Source of the DNA: Pseudomonadota bacterium
GTDB taxonomy: Bacteria > Pseudomonadota > Gammaproteobacteria > Steroidobacterales > Steroidobacteraceae
Direction of reading: 5' to 3'
DNA: 24,036 nt
Assembly (NCBI GenBank): GCA_021805275.1
Contig: JAJZFQ010000004.1
Span: forward strand, 1 to 24,036
In this document: in pieces, positions 9,078 to 16,902 of the stretch
Numbering within the stretch: the first letter of the stretch is position 1
How the letters are laid out: every line of letters begins with the position of its first letter
Program-made: the position numbers and the translations under genes
The notes under the pieces: generated by a model
What the model saw: only the letters and a program-made list of their open reading frames with translations
What the model was told of the DNA's origin: nothing
The model's database searches: none

Positions 9078-10721
9078 TCAGTCGATCAGTTCATAGGCCG
9101 GTAGCGTGAGAAATTCATCGAACGAGTCCTGCACGATCATCTGTTGCATCAGCCGCGCTGCGCTCGGGAAGACGCCCTCGAGCAGGCGCCCCGGGCCGAC
9201 TTCGGCGTGGATGCGCTCGAGTTCCTCGGCGAACAGCCGCTCCAGGCGCGGCGCCGTCAGGGGCACACCGTCACTCGTGCAGGCGCCGTGGCGCAGCCAC
9301 TGCCACAGCTGCGCGCGGCAGATCTCGGCCGTGGCGGCGTCTTCCATGAGGTTGTAGAGCGGCACGCAGCCGTTGCCGCGCAGCCACGCCTCCAGGTACT
9401 GCACGCCCACCCGGATGTTGGTGCGCACACCCTCCTCGGTGATGTCCCCGGCGGGCACGCGCAACAGATCTTCGCGGCGCACACGCACATCCTCACGGGC
9501 GACGCCCAACTGGTTCGGGCCGTGCATCAGCGCATCGAATGCCGCGCGCGCCACCGGCGCGAGTCCCGGGTGGGCGATCCAGGTCCCGTCGTGCCCGGCC
9601 CTCGCCTCGCGCAGCTTGTCGGCGCGGACCCGCTCCATGGCGAGGGCGTTCGCCTGCGCATCGCGCACCGGAATCTGCGCCGCCATGCCGCCCATGGCAT
9701 GCGCGCCGCGGCGGTGGCAGGTGCGGATGAGCAGATCCCCGTAGGACTTCAAGAAATGTCGCTCCATCGTCACCTGCGCGCGATCAGGCAGGACGCACTC
9801 GCGGCGCGCGCGCAGTTTCTTGACGAAGCTGAAGATGTAGTCCCAGCGACCGCAGTTCAGGCCGACGATGTAATCGCGCAGCTCGAAGAGAATCTCGTCC
9901 ATCTCGAACGCCGCCGGCAGTGTCTCGATCAGCACGGTGACCTTGATCGTGCCGTGCTCGAGCCCGAGCGCCGTCTCGGCCGCCGCGAACACCTCGGCCC
10001 ACAGCCGCGCCTCGAGGTGACTTTCGAGCTTCGGCAGATAGAAGTACGGCCCGGTGCCGGCGCGTGCGAGCCCTGCGTGGTTGCGCACCAGGTAGAGAGC
10101 AAAATCGAACAGCGCGCCGGACACCGGCCCGCCATCGATGCTCACGTGCTTCTCAGGCAGATGCCAGCCACGCGGCCGCACGATCAGCGTCGCGCGCCGC
10201 TCACCGAGCCGGTACGCCTTGCCGCTCACCGGATCCACGTAGCTGATGGTCGCGTCGATGGCGTCGGCGAGGTTGATCTGCCCCTGGATCAGGTTGTGCC
10301 AGGTCGGACTGCAGGAGTCCTCGAAGTCCGCCATGAACGCGCACACCGGCGCATTCAGCGCATTGATGATCATTTTGCGCTCGACCGGCCCGGTGATCTC
10401 CACGCGCCGATCCACCAGGTCGTGCGGCACTCGTGCAATGCGCCAGTCTGCACGGCGCACCGCCTCGGTCTGCGGCAGGAAATCCGGCAGCACACCGCTG
10501 TCGAATTCACGCTGACGGCGTGCGCGCGCCTCGAGCAGCTCGCACCGGCGCGGATTGAAGCTGCGGTGCAACCGCGCAAGCAATTCCAGCGCACCGGGCG
10601 TGAGCACTTCCGTGGCGCGCGCAATGCCGATGGGAGCGACCCGCAAGGCGGGCGTGTCGCTCTGCGCCACCGGGGACTGGATCGATCGGGTTGGGGCTGC
10701 GGTGTTCATGGGAATGAGCAT
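9078..10721 (-). CDS. aceB: Malate synthase A
   Basis: A 547-residue malate synthase that condenses glyoxylate with acetyl-CoA to give malate. The length and order of motifs fit the A isoform, not the roughly 720-residue G isoform. ADFEDSCSPTWHN, RPRGWHLPEKH, the family signature GLNCGRWDYIFS and the C-terminal acetyl-CoA region with NLMEDAATAEI are present. Two in-frame ATGs are possible, at 10721 and 10709. Neither has a clear Shine-Dalgarno, so the exact start is uncertain by four residues. It heads the aceB-aceA-oxygenase unit and is divergent from the ScfR-like regulator. A minus-strand TATAGT box at 10745-10750 is a likely -10. Confidence 0.96.
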   Translation of the reverse strand: MLIPMNTAAPTRSIQSPVAQSDTPALRVAPIGIARATEVLTPGALELLARLHRSFNPRRCELLEARARRQREFDSGVLPDFLPQTEAVRRADWRIARVPHDLVDRRVEITGPVERKMIINALNAPVCAFMADFEDSCSPTWHNLIQGQINLADAIDATISYVDPVSGKAYRLGERRATLIVRPRGWHLPEKHVSIDGGPVSGALFDFALYLVRNHAGLARAGTGPYFYLPKLESHLEARLWAEVFAAAETALGLEHGTIKVTVLIETLPAAFEMDEILFELRDYIVGLNCGRWDYIFSFVKKLRARRECVLPDRAQVTMERHFLKSYGDLLIRTCHRRGAHAMGGMAAQIPVRDAQANALAMERVRADKLREARAGHDGTWIAHPGLAPVARAAFDALMHGPNQLGVAREDVRVRREDLLRVPAGDITEEGVRTNIRVGVQYLEAWLRGNGCVPLYNLMEDAATAEICRAQLWQWLRHGACTSDGVPLTAPRLERLFAEELERIHAEVGPGRLLEGVFPSAARLMQQMIVQDSFDEFLTLPAYELID

Positions 10722-10744
10722 AGCCCCAGGTTCTGAAGAATTTG

Positions 10745-10775
10745 ACTATAGAAACTTCACATTGTTAATTTCACA
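10745..10775. promoter_or_regulatory. aceB / scfR-like divergent control region
   Basis: This AT-rich stretch lies between the divergent genes. On the minus strand TATAGT (10745-10750) is a five-of-six -10 for aceB, with about 23 nt of leader. TTCACA occurs twice (10756-10761 and 10770-10775), offset by 14 bp. On the plus strand, GAAACTTCACATTG loosely resembles the RamB-type AACTTTGCAAA motif. It is a likely operator of the adjacent regulator, by inference. Confidence 0.4.
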
Positions 10776-10817
10776 GATGCGGGCATCGTGTCCGCGCATT
10801 CCCGCCCAGGTGCCACC

Positions 10818-12368
10818 ATGTCGCCGCTGCTGCGCAAAGGCCATTTTCTCGGGGCAAAACTGCGCGAATTGCGCAAACGCAACGGCCTGACGCTCGAGGA
10901 GCTGTCCTCGCGCTGCATTCAGCGCGACGCCGAGCGTGCGCCCTCGGTGTCGTACCTCAGCATGATCGAGAGTGGCAAACGGGTTCCCTCCGCGGAGTTG
11001 CTCGAGCTGCTGGCGCTGGTGTTCCAGCGCGATCCGAGCTGGTTCCTCGACGAAAGCAGCAGCGCGGAGCTCGTGCCGCTCTCGGCGCCGGCCGGCGGCG
11101 CGGCCAAGGTGCCGTTGGAGCCCGCGTTTCTGTTCTCCAAGGAAGTCCTGCAGGCGGCGATCCCGGAACTGCTGCAGCAGACCGGCACCAGCGGGCGGCA
11201 GTTTGCCCACCTGCTGATTCGCACGCACCAGGAATTCTCCCGCAACGACTTCCCGGACCTCGAGCGCGCCGCCGAGGAGGTGGGCGAGCGTCAGTTTCCG
11301 CTCAGCGTCGAGGACCTGATGCGCCTGACGCGCCGGCATGGCCTGGAGATCCGCTGGTTCGAGCGCAAGGCGCTGCTGGCGCGCGACAAGGACCGCGAGG
11401 TGCGCAGCGTCGTGCGCTCGTTCTTCGAGTCGCCACGATTCATCTACGCCAATCGCGCGCTGCAGGCCGATCCGGCGCGTTTGAAGTTCGACCTGGCCGC
11501 ACACATTGCTCACAAGGTGCTGCACGGTGGCGACGGCCTGAAGTCTGCACACGCCACCGGTGGGGAGATGGGCGGCAGCCCGGAGGGCGCCTCGGCCGCC
11601 GGCATGAACGCCAAGGACGTCCTGCACGCCTGGCGCGACTTCGAGTGCAGCTTCTTCGCCGGCGCGCTGCTCGCGCCGCGCGTGCCGTTCCGGCGCTTCC
11701 TGGCGCGCGAGCGCTACCGTGTCGAGAGCAGCGCGTGGCTCGAGTTGACGCCTGCGGTCATCATGCGCCGCATGACGAAGGTCTCGCCGTACCCATACTG
11801 GCATTTCTTCGATGCCTATCCCCCGGGCTACCTGCGCGCGGTGTACCGCGGCAACGGTATCCCCCTGCCCTGGGGCAACCTCGCGCAAGTGAGCGACCCG
11901 TGCCCGAACTGGGCGGTGTTCCGCATGCTCGACAGCGAAGGCGACAGCGGATCGCAGATCTCGGTGCTGCGCGATGGCGAGCGTGCGCTGCTCTACTGCT
12001 GTCACTCGCGGCGGGTGCGCGACATGGCGGGCAACCCGCATGTGCTGTCGGTCGGGGTCGATCTGGCGCCGGCACTGGACGCCAATGGGGTCTCGAGCCA
12101 GGAGATCACCGCGGCGATCCACGCCGCCTGCACGCGCGGGGGCGGGGAGGCCCCGCCCCCGCGCAGCGCCAAGGCAGCGCTACAGGCCGTCGCCAACGTG
12201 CTGAATATCGCTTGGATCGACACGGCACTCGAGCGACCGGCGCACCTGATCTGCCCGCGCAGCTCGCGCTGCCCGCGGCCCGATCGCTGCGCGGGCGCGC
12301 AGCTGCGGCCGTCGCGCGCCCGGGAAATCGACGATGTGCGCGCCGAGATCCTCGGTGCGCCGCGCTGA
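10818..12368 (+). CDS. XRE-family short-chain fatty acyl regulator (ScfR/RamB-like)
   Basis: A 516-residue regulator. The N-terminal XRE helix-turn-helix (about residues 9-70, LRELRKRNGLTLEELS to YLSMIESGKR) is followed by a long region with an IrrE/ImmA-like segment (FDLAAHIAHKVLHG), then a DUF2083-type C-terminus. The end carries the regular cysteine array CPRSSRCPRPDRC (Cys479, Cys485, Cys491, each five residues apart). Members of this family, such as RamB, control glyoxylate-cycle and propionate genes in response to acyl-CoA or nutrient state. It is divergent from aceB, which supports control of aceBA. A GTG at 10788 is an alternative start. The ATG at 10818 gives the normal N-terminus. 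Confidence 0.88.
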   Translation: MSPLLRKGHFLGAKLRELRKRNGLTLEELSSRCIQRDAERAPSVSYLSMIESGKRVPSAELLELLALVFQRDPSWFLDESSSAELVPLSAPAGGAAKVPLEPAFLFSKEVLQAAIPELLQQTGTSGRQFAHLLIRTHQEFSRNDFPDLERAAEEVGERQFPLSVEDLMRLTRRHGLEIRWFERKALLARDKDREVRSVVRSFFESPRFIYANRALQADPARLKFDLAAHIAHKVLHGGDGLKSAHATGGEMGGSPEGASAAGMNAKDVLHAWRDFECSFFAGALLAPRVPFRRFLARERYRVESSAWLELTPAVIMRRMTKVSPYPYWHFFDAYPPGYLRAVYRGNGIPLPWGNLAQVSDPCPNWAVFRMLDSEGDSGSQISVLRDGERALLYCCHSRRVRDMAGNPHVLSVGVDLAPALDANGVSSQEITAAIHAACTRGGGEAPPPRSAKAALQAVANVLNIAWIDTALERPAHLICPRSSRCPRPDRCAGAQLRPSRAREIDDVRAEILGAPR

Positions 12369-12369
12369 T

Positions 12370-13626
12370 TCAGTCCTTCGCGTGCATGAAGATCATCGCC
12401 GGGTGCTCGATCAGCTCCTTCATCGCCTGGATCATGGCGGCCGCGTCGTAACCGTCGACGAACCGGTGATCGAACGACGAGGAGAGGTTCATCATCCGGC
12501 GCACCGTGACCGCTCCGTCGACGACCATGGGGCGATCGACCGCGCGATTCACCCCGAGGATCGCAACCTCCGGGGCATTGATGATCGGCGTGCTGACGAT
12601 GCCGCCGAGCTTGCCGAGACTGGTGAGCGTGATGGTCGAACCGGTCAGCTCATCGCGGGTCGCCTTGTTGGTGCGCGCCCCTTCGGTCACGCGCCGCATC
12701 TCCGCGGCGATGCCCCACAGCGAGCGCTGCTCGGCGTGGCGCACCACGGGCACCTTCAATCCGTCCGGCGTTTGGGTGGCCACGCCCACGTGCACCGCGC
12801 GGTGACGGATGATCACGCCCCGCTCGGCATCGTAGTGCGCATTGCACTGCGGGAAGTCCTGCAGCACGCGCACCAGCGCCACCACGAGAAATGGCAGGTA
12901 CGTCAGCGCCGGCTCCCCGGAGGCGACGCGGCCGTTCAGGTGCCGGCGCAGCCCCTCGAGTTCACTGACATCGATCTCTTCGACGTACGCGAAGTGCGGG
13001 ATGTTGCGCTTCGCATCGCTCATGCGCTGGGCGATCAGGCGCCGCAACCCGATGACTTTGATCTCTTCAGTCGGAGCCGAGGCTGCCGGCGGATTGCCGC
13101 CCGCGTGCGCTGCGGCCGGCGATCCGGGCAACGAGCCGGCCGGCGGCGCACCCCGTCGGTGCGCCTCGAGATCCTCGCGCAGGATGCGGCCCTGCGGGCC
13201 GCTGCCGCGCACCTGCTGCAGGTCGATGCCGGCCTCGTGCGCGCGGCGCCGGTTCGCCGGTGAGGCCATCACCCGCCCGCGCGCCGCGGCGGGCGGCGCC
13301 TGCGGCAGCGGTGCTCGAGCGCCGGCGGGCGCAGCAACCGTGGCCGGTGCGGCGGTGGCCGGGGCCGGTGCGGACGTGGGCTCGCCGCCCGTTTCGAACA
13401 CGATGAGCTCGGCGCCGACGGCAACCATCTCGCCCGGCTCACCGGTGGTCGAAATCACCTTGCCGCCGACCGGCGAGGGCACTTCCACCGCCGCCTTCTC
13501 GGTCATGACCTCGACCAGCACCTGCTCTTCCTCGACGGTATCGCCGGGTTTGACGTGCCAGCCGACGATTTCGGCCGACACGGTGCCCTCGCCGAGGTCC
13601 GGAAGTTTGAAGACGTAGCGGCTCAT
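12370..13626 (-). CDS. bkdB: Branched-chain 2-oxoacid dehydrogenase E2, lipoamide acyltransferase
   Basis: A 418-residue E2 core subunit that transfers the acyl group from E1 to CoA through lipoyl-lysine. One lipoyl domain is at residues 1-78, with the lipoylated Lys44 in EVMTEKAAVEV. An Ala/Pro-rich linker follows, then the peripheral-subunit-binding domain (ASPANRRRAHEAGIDLQQV and GSGPQGRILREDL), a second linker, and the catalytic domain ending with DHRFVDG (His387, Asp391). The ATG overlaps the E1beta stop as ATGA, so translation is coupled. The frame is open another 78 codons inside bkdA2, but those are a shadow. Its stop is one base from the stop of the convergent regulator gene. E3 (lipoamide dehydrogenase) is not in the window. 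Confidence 0.95.
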   Translation of the reverse strand: MSRYVFKLPDLGEGTVSAEIVGWHVKPGDTVEEEQVLVEVMTEKAAVEVPSPVGGKVISTTGEPGEMVAVGAELIVFETGGEPTSAPAPATAAPATVAAPAGARAPLPQAPPAAARGRVMASPANRRRAHEAGIDLQQVRGSGPQGRILREDLEAHRRGAPPAGSLPGSPAAAHAGGNPPAASAPTEEIKVIGLRRLIAQRMSDAKRNIPHFAYVEEIDVSELEGLRRHLNGRVASGEPALTYLPFLVVALVRVLQDFPQCNAHYDAERGVIIRHRAVHVGVATQTPDGLKVPVVRHAEQRSLWGIAAEMRRVTEGARTNKATRDELTGSTITLTSLGKLGGIVSTPIINAPEVAILGVNRAVDRPMVVDGAVTVRRMMNLSSSFDHRFVDGYDAAAMIQAMKELIEHPAMIFMHAKD

Positions 13627-14639
13627 CGCGCCTCCATCACGCTGCGGATCGCGGCGACGATCCGCGCCGGACCGGGGAAGTAATCCCATTCGAAGGCGTG
13701 TGGATACGGGGTGTCCCAGCCGGTCACCCGGGCGATGGGCGCCTCGAGCTGCCAGAAGCACTCTTCCTGCACGGTGGCCGACAGCTCCGCGCCGAAACCG
13801 CTGAAACGGGTGGCCTCGTGCACGATCACGCAACGCCCGGTCTTGCTCACCGACGTGCAAAGCGTATCGACGTCAAGCGGCACCATGGTGCGCACGTCGA
13901 TGATTTCGGCATCAACCTCGGCGAGACGCACCGCCGCTTCCGCCACGTGCACCATGGTGCCGTAGGTCAACACCGTCACGTCCTTGCCGGGGCGCACCAC
14001 TTGGGCCTTGCCGATCGGAATCGCGTAGTGCCCGTCCGGCACCTCGCCCTTCGGATGCGTACTCCAGGGCACCGCGGGCTTGTGCGGATCGCCGTCGAAC
14101 GGCCCGTTGTAGATGCGCTTCGGCTCGAAGAACACCACCGGATCTTCGTCCTCGATGGAGCTGATCAGCAGTCCCTTGGCATCGTAGGGATTCGAGGGCA
14201 TCACCACTTTGATTCCGCAGACGTGCGTGAATACGCCTTCCGGACTCTGCGAGTGGGTCTGACCGCCGCGGATACCGCCCCCGCAGGGCGTGCGAATGGT
14301 CACCGGCGCGCAATAATCCCCGGCGGTGCGATAGCGCAGACGCGCCAGCTCGCTGACGATCTGATCGAACGCGGGGTAGATGTAGTCGGCGAATTGAATC
14401 TCGGCGACCGGGCGCAGCCCGTTGACCCCCATGCCGATCGCCGCGGCGACGATGCCGCCCTCGGCGATCGGGGTATCGAGCACGCGGTGCTCGCCGTACT
14501 TGCGCTGCAGGCCGTCCGTGCAGCGAAACACGCCACCGAAGTACCCGACGTCCTCGCCGAACACCACGACACGCTGGTCGCGCCCGAGCATCACGTCGAG
14601 GGCTGAGTTGATCGCCTGCACCATGTTCATCTGTGCCAT
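13623..14639 (-). CDS. bkdA2: Branched-chain 2-oxoacid dehydrogenase E1 component, beta subunit
   Basis: A 338-residue transketolase-like beta subunit of the thiamine-diphosphate E1 enzyme. It pairs with the product of the preceding gene to decarboxylate the 2-oxoacids of valine, leucine and isoleucine. Motifs are GEDVGYFGGVFR (28-39), DTPIAEGGIVAAAIGMG with the glutamate that activates the cofactor, IQFADYIYPAFDQIVSE, TIRTPCGGGIRGGQTHSQS and a C-terminal FEWDYFPG. GGAGGG precedes the ATG by 8 nt, and only three bases separate it from the bkdA1 stop. YFGGVFR and the GGQTHSQSPE stretch favour branched-chain rather than pyruvate dehydrogenase beta. Confidence 0.95.
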   Translation of the reverse strand: MAQMNMVQAINSALDVMLGRDQRVVVFGEDVGYFGGVFRCTDGLQRKYGEHRVLDTPIAEGGIVAAAIGMGVNGLRPVAEIQFADYIYPAFDQIVSELARLRYRTAGDYCAPVTIRTPCGGGIRGGQTHSQSPEGVFTHVCGIKVVMPSNPYDAKGLLISSIEDEDPVVFFEPKRIYNGPFDGDPHKPAVPWSTHPKGEVPDGHYAIPIGKAQVVRPGKDVTVLTYGTMVHVAEAAVRLAEVDAEIIDVRTMVPLDVDTLCTSVSKTGRCVIVHEATRFSGFGAELSATVQEECFWQLEAPIARVTGWDTPYPHAFEWDYFPGPARIVAAIRSVMEAR

Positions 14640-14642
14640 CGA

Positions 14643-15920
14643 TCAGCCCTCCCCGCCCGGGATCTTGACGGCGGCCGCGGCATGCTGCGCAGCGGTGAGG
14701 CCGCGCAACTCCTCGCGCTGACGCTTCAGGTGTGCCGGCATGTCGTGGAAGACGTCCTCGAACATGCTCATCGGGTCGAGCGTCGGTCCATCGGAGAGCG
14801 TGCCGTAGGTCACCGCTTCCTTCCAACACGCGGTCACGTGCGCCTCGAGCTCCTGCTCGAGCGCCGCATGGCGCTCCTCGGACCACTCGCCAATGCCGAT
14901 CAGATGCTCCTTCAGTCGCTTCACCGGATCACCGAGCGGCCAGGCCAACCACTCCTCCTTCGGCCGGTAGCGCGAGGGATCGTCGCTGGTCGAGTGCGCC
15001 GCAGCGCGATAGGTCACATGTTCGATCAGGGTGGGGCCACCGCTGGCGCGAGCCCGCTCGGCCGCCCACCGGGTCACGGCGTACACGGCAAGAAAATCAT
15101 TGCCGTCGACCCGCACTCCGGGGATCCCGTAGCCCGGACCGCGCTGCGCGAACGTGCGCCGCTCGCCACCGGCGAACCCCTGAAAGCTCGAGATCGCCCA
15201 CTGGTTGTTGACCACGTTCAGAATGACCGGTGCTTGATACACCGCGGCGAACGTCAGCGCATGATGGAAATCGGCCTCGGCGCTCGACCCCTCGCCCATC
15301 CAACTCGCCGCGATGCGATCCTCACCCTTGATGGCCGCGGCCATCGCCCAACCGACCGCCTGGGGGAACTGGGTGGCGAGGTTTCCGGAGATCGAGAAGA
15401 TGTTGCCCTCGGCCCAGTGATACATGATCGGCATCTGGCGGCCGCGGCACATGTCGCGGGTATTCGAGAGGCACTGGCTCATCAGATCGACCAGGCTCTT
15501 GCCGCGCACGATGAACAGCCCCTGCGTGCGGTACGAGGGGAAGAGCATGTCGCCCGGCTGCAGCGCCATGCCCTGCGCGACGGCGACCGCTTCCTCGCCG
15601 GTCGACTTCATGTAGAACGAGATGCGTCCCTGCCGCTGCATGCGCTGCATGCGCTCATCGAAGTGGCGCGTCAGCAGCATGTGGCGCAGCGCCACTTGCA
15701 GCTCCTCGGGCTCGAGGTGCGGATTCCACGGCCCGACGGCACGGCCGTGCTCATCGAGCACGCGCACCATGCCGGTGCCGAGCCGCTCGATCTCAATAGC
15801 AGGCGCCAGGGTGTCCGGACGCGGCTCATGCCCCGCCGGCGGGATTTCCAGATAGCTGAAGTCCGGCTTCTCCCCCGGGCGTGCCGGAGGATGTGGAACG
15901 TGCAGGCGCGACTGCGTCAT
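14643..15920 (-). CDS. bkdA1: Branched-chain 2-oxoacid dehydrogenase E1 component, alpha subunit
   Basis: A 425-residue alpha subunit of the E1 heterotetramer, which binds thiamine diphosphate. The cofactor motif runs from GEGSS (209-213) to the double asparagine in LNVVNNQWAIS (about 238-239). FYMKSTGEEAVAVAQGMAL (102-120) and YRAAAHSTSDDPSRYRP (substrate and loop region) are typical of branched-chain E1alpha. The N-terminal extension of about 70 residues is also normal for this type. It is the first gene of bkdA1-bkdA2-bkdB. The start at 15920 has GGGGAT about 8 nt upstream. The sigma-54-type element at 15981-15996 would give a leader of about 50 nt. Confidence 0.95.
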   Translation of the reverse strand: MTQSRLHVPHPPARPGEKPDFSYLEIPPAGHEPRPDTLAPAIEIERLGTGMVRVLDEHGRAVGPWNPHLEPEELQVALRHMLLTRHFDERMQRMQRQGRISFYMKSTGEEAVAVAQGMALQPGDMLFPSYRTQGLFIVRGKSLVDLMSQCLSNTRDMCRGRQMPIMYHWAEGNIFSISGNLATQFPQAVGWAMAAAIKGEDRIAASWMGEGSSAEADFHHALTFAAVYQAPVILNVVNNQWAISSFQGFAGGERRTFAQRGPGYGIPGVRVDGNDFLAVYAVTRWAAERARASGGPTLIEHVTYRAAAHSTSDDPSRYRPKEEWLAWPLGDPVKRLKEHLIGIGEWSEERHAALEQELEAHVTACWKEAVTYGTLSDGPTLDPMSMFEDVFHDMPAHLKRQREELRGLTAAQHAAAAVKIPGGEG

Positions 15921-15980
15921 GAATTCTGATCCCCGTCATCGCCGTTTGCCGGCTGATTGGAAATTTTACCGCCCCAAAAG

Positions 15981-15996
15981 TGCAACACACGTTCCA
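15981..15996 (-). promoter_or_regulatory. Sigma-54-type promoter for the bkd operon
   Basis: On the minus strand TGGAACGTGTGTTGCA matches the consensus TGGCACG-N4-TTGCA with one mismatch (A for C). The diagnostic GG and GC doublets are exactly 10 bp apart. Transcription would start near 15970, about 50 nt before bkdA1. No well-spaced sigma-70 pair is seen here. Sigma-54 control of bkd genes is known in Bacillus, so this is biologically reasonable. Confidence 0.6.
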
Positions 15997-16080
15997 ATCC
16001 GTTCGTAAATCGGCCGCTCGGCGCAATGAGCATCGCACCCCGGAGCGTCGGCCGCAATGGCGGACAGATGGCAGCGCGGT

Positions 16081-16086
16081 CATAAT
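16081..16086 (+). promoter_or_regulatory. -10 element of yciH, possible leaderless start
   Basis: CATAAT (five of six to TATAAT) ends 7 nt before the GTG start of yciH. No Shine-Dalgarno lies between. The -35 position (TGGCGG at 17-bp spacing) is weak. Confidence 0.45.
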
Positions 16087-16093
16087 CCGCGGC

Positions 16094-16426
16094 GTGAAAT
16101 CCTACCCCACTGCCCGCGGCGTCGTACTGCGCAAATCCCCCTCCGCGTCCCCTCGGGCCCCGGCGAGCCCGGCCCCGGCGGGCGCACCGATGCGTGTTCG
16201 GGTGGCGCGCGAGGTGGCCGGTCGCGGCGGCAAGGTCGTCTCGGTCGTCCTCGGTCTGCCGCTCGGCCCGGCGGACCTCGAGACGCTCGGCCGGGAGCTG
16301 AAGAAACTCTGCGGAGCCGGCGGCGCCGTGCGCGAGGGCCGCATCGAGGTCCAGGGCGAGCATCGCGACCGGCTGGTCGAGGCACTGCGTCAGCGCGGCT
16401 ACGACGCGAAGCGCTCCGGCGGCTAG
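16094..16426 (+). CDS. yciH: SUI1/eIF1-like translation factor YciH
   Basis: A 110-residue SUI1-domain protein, close to the E. coli YciH length. The C-terminal half carries the family core: GRGGKVVSVVLGLPL, ELKKLCGAGGAVREGRIEVQGEHRDRLVEALRQRGYDAKRSGG. The N-terminal 35 residues are basic and Pro/Ala-rich, probably flexible. In bacteria the protein is thought to affect initiation fidelity on non-canonical or leaderless messages. The frame is open upstream, but the earlier part covers the promoter region. GTG at 16094 is chosen because it gives the family length and follows a CATAAT box by 7 nt. Its stop overlaps the stop of convergent hemJ. Confidence 0.9.
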   Translation: MKSYPTARGVVLRKSPSASPRAPASPAPAGAPMRVRVAREVAGRGGKVVSVVLGLPLGPADLETLGRELKKLCGAGGAVREGRIEVQGEHRDRLVEALRQRGYDAKRSGG

Positions 16427-16836
16427 GGCCGCAGCACCGCCAGCAGCACGATCGCGATCAGCAGCACGCTCGGCACCTCATTGAAGAGCCGAAACCAGCG
16501 CTGCGAGTGCCGGTTGCGCCCCTCGATCAGGCCGCGCATCAGCACATAACACCAGAGGTGGTAGCCGATGAGTGCGGCCACCAGCACGAGTTTCACGCGC
16601 AACCAAGTGAACTCGAGAAACGCCGGCGCGTCAAACACCATCGACAGACCGAAGGCGACGGTGAGCGCAGCGCCGATGCTCATCAGCGCAAACAGCCGCC
16701 GCTCCATCACGGCAAAGCGCGCCAGCCCGAGTGCATCGGTGGTTTCACAGTGGTAGACGAACAGCCGCGGCAGATAGAACAGCCCGGCGAACCAGGTCAC
16801 CACAAAGACGATATGAAATGCCTTGAGCCAGAGCAT
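16423..16836 (-). CDS. hemJ: HemJ-type protoporphyrinogen IX oxidase
   Basis: A 137-residue integral membrane protein with about four transmembrane helices (roughly 3-22, 48-68, 80-102, 115-135). It is of the HemJ/TIGR00701 family, which oxidises protoporphyrinogen IX to protoporphyrin IX in heme synthesis where HemG and HemY are absent. Typical segments are LKAFHIVFVVTWFAGLFYLPRLFVYH at the start (with conserved His8), FTWLRVKLVLV and the C-terminal RWFRLFNEVPSVLLI. The length is in the family range. It converges on yciH, and the shared CTAG at 16423-16426 supplies TAG on both strands. The start is the ATG at 16836, with no strong Shine-Dalgarno. Confidence 0.92.
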   Translation of the reverse strand: MLWLKAFHIVFVVTWFAGLFYLPRLFVYHCETTDALGLARFAVMERRLFALMSIGAALTVAFGLSMVFDAPAFLEFTWLRVKLVLVAALIGYHLWCYVLMRGLIEGRNRHSQRWFRLFNEVPSVLLIAIVLLAVLRP

Positions 16837-16902
16837 GCAGTATCGTACCCGGCTTCGGCACGCTTGACCAAAAGGCGCGCAGCAAGAAACAGGAGGATCG
16901 TC

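Noticed and set aside
15963..15985. Sigma-70 promoter TTGCAC/TAAAAT before bkdA1
   Set aside because: The two hexamers are only 11 bp apart. The sigma-54 arrangement in the same place fits far better.
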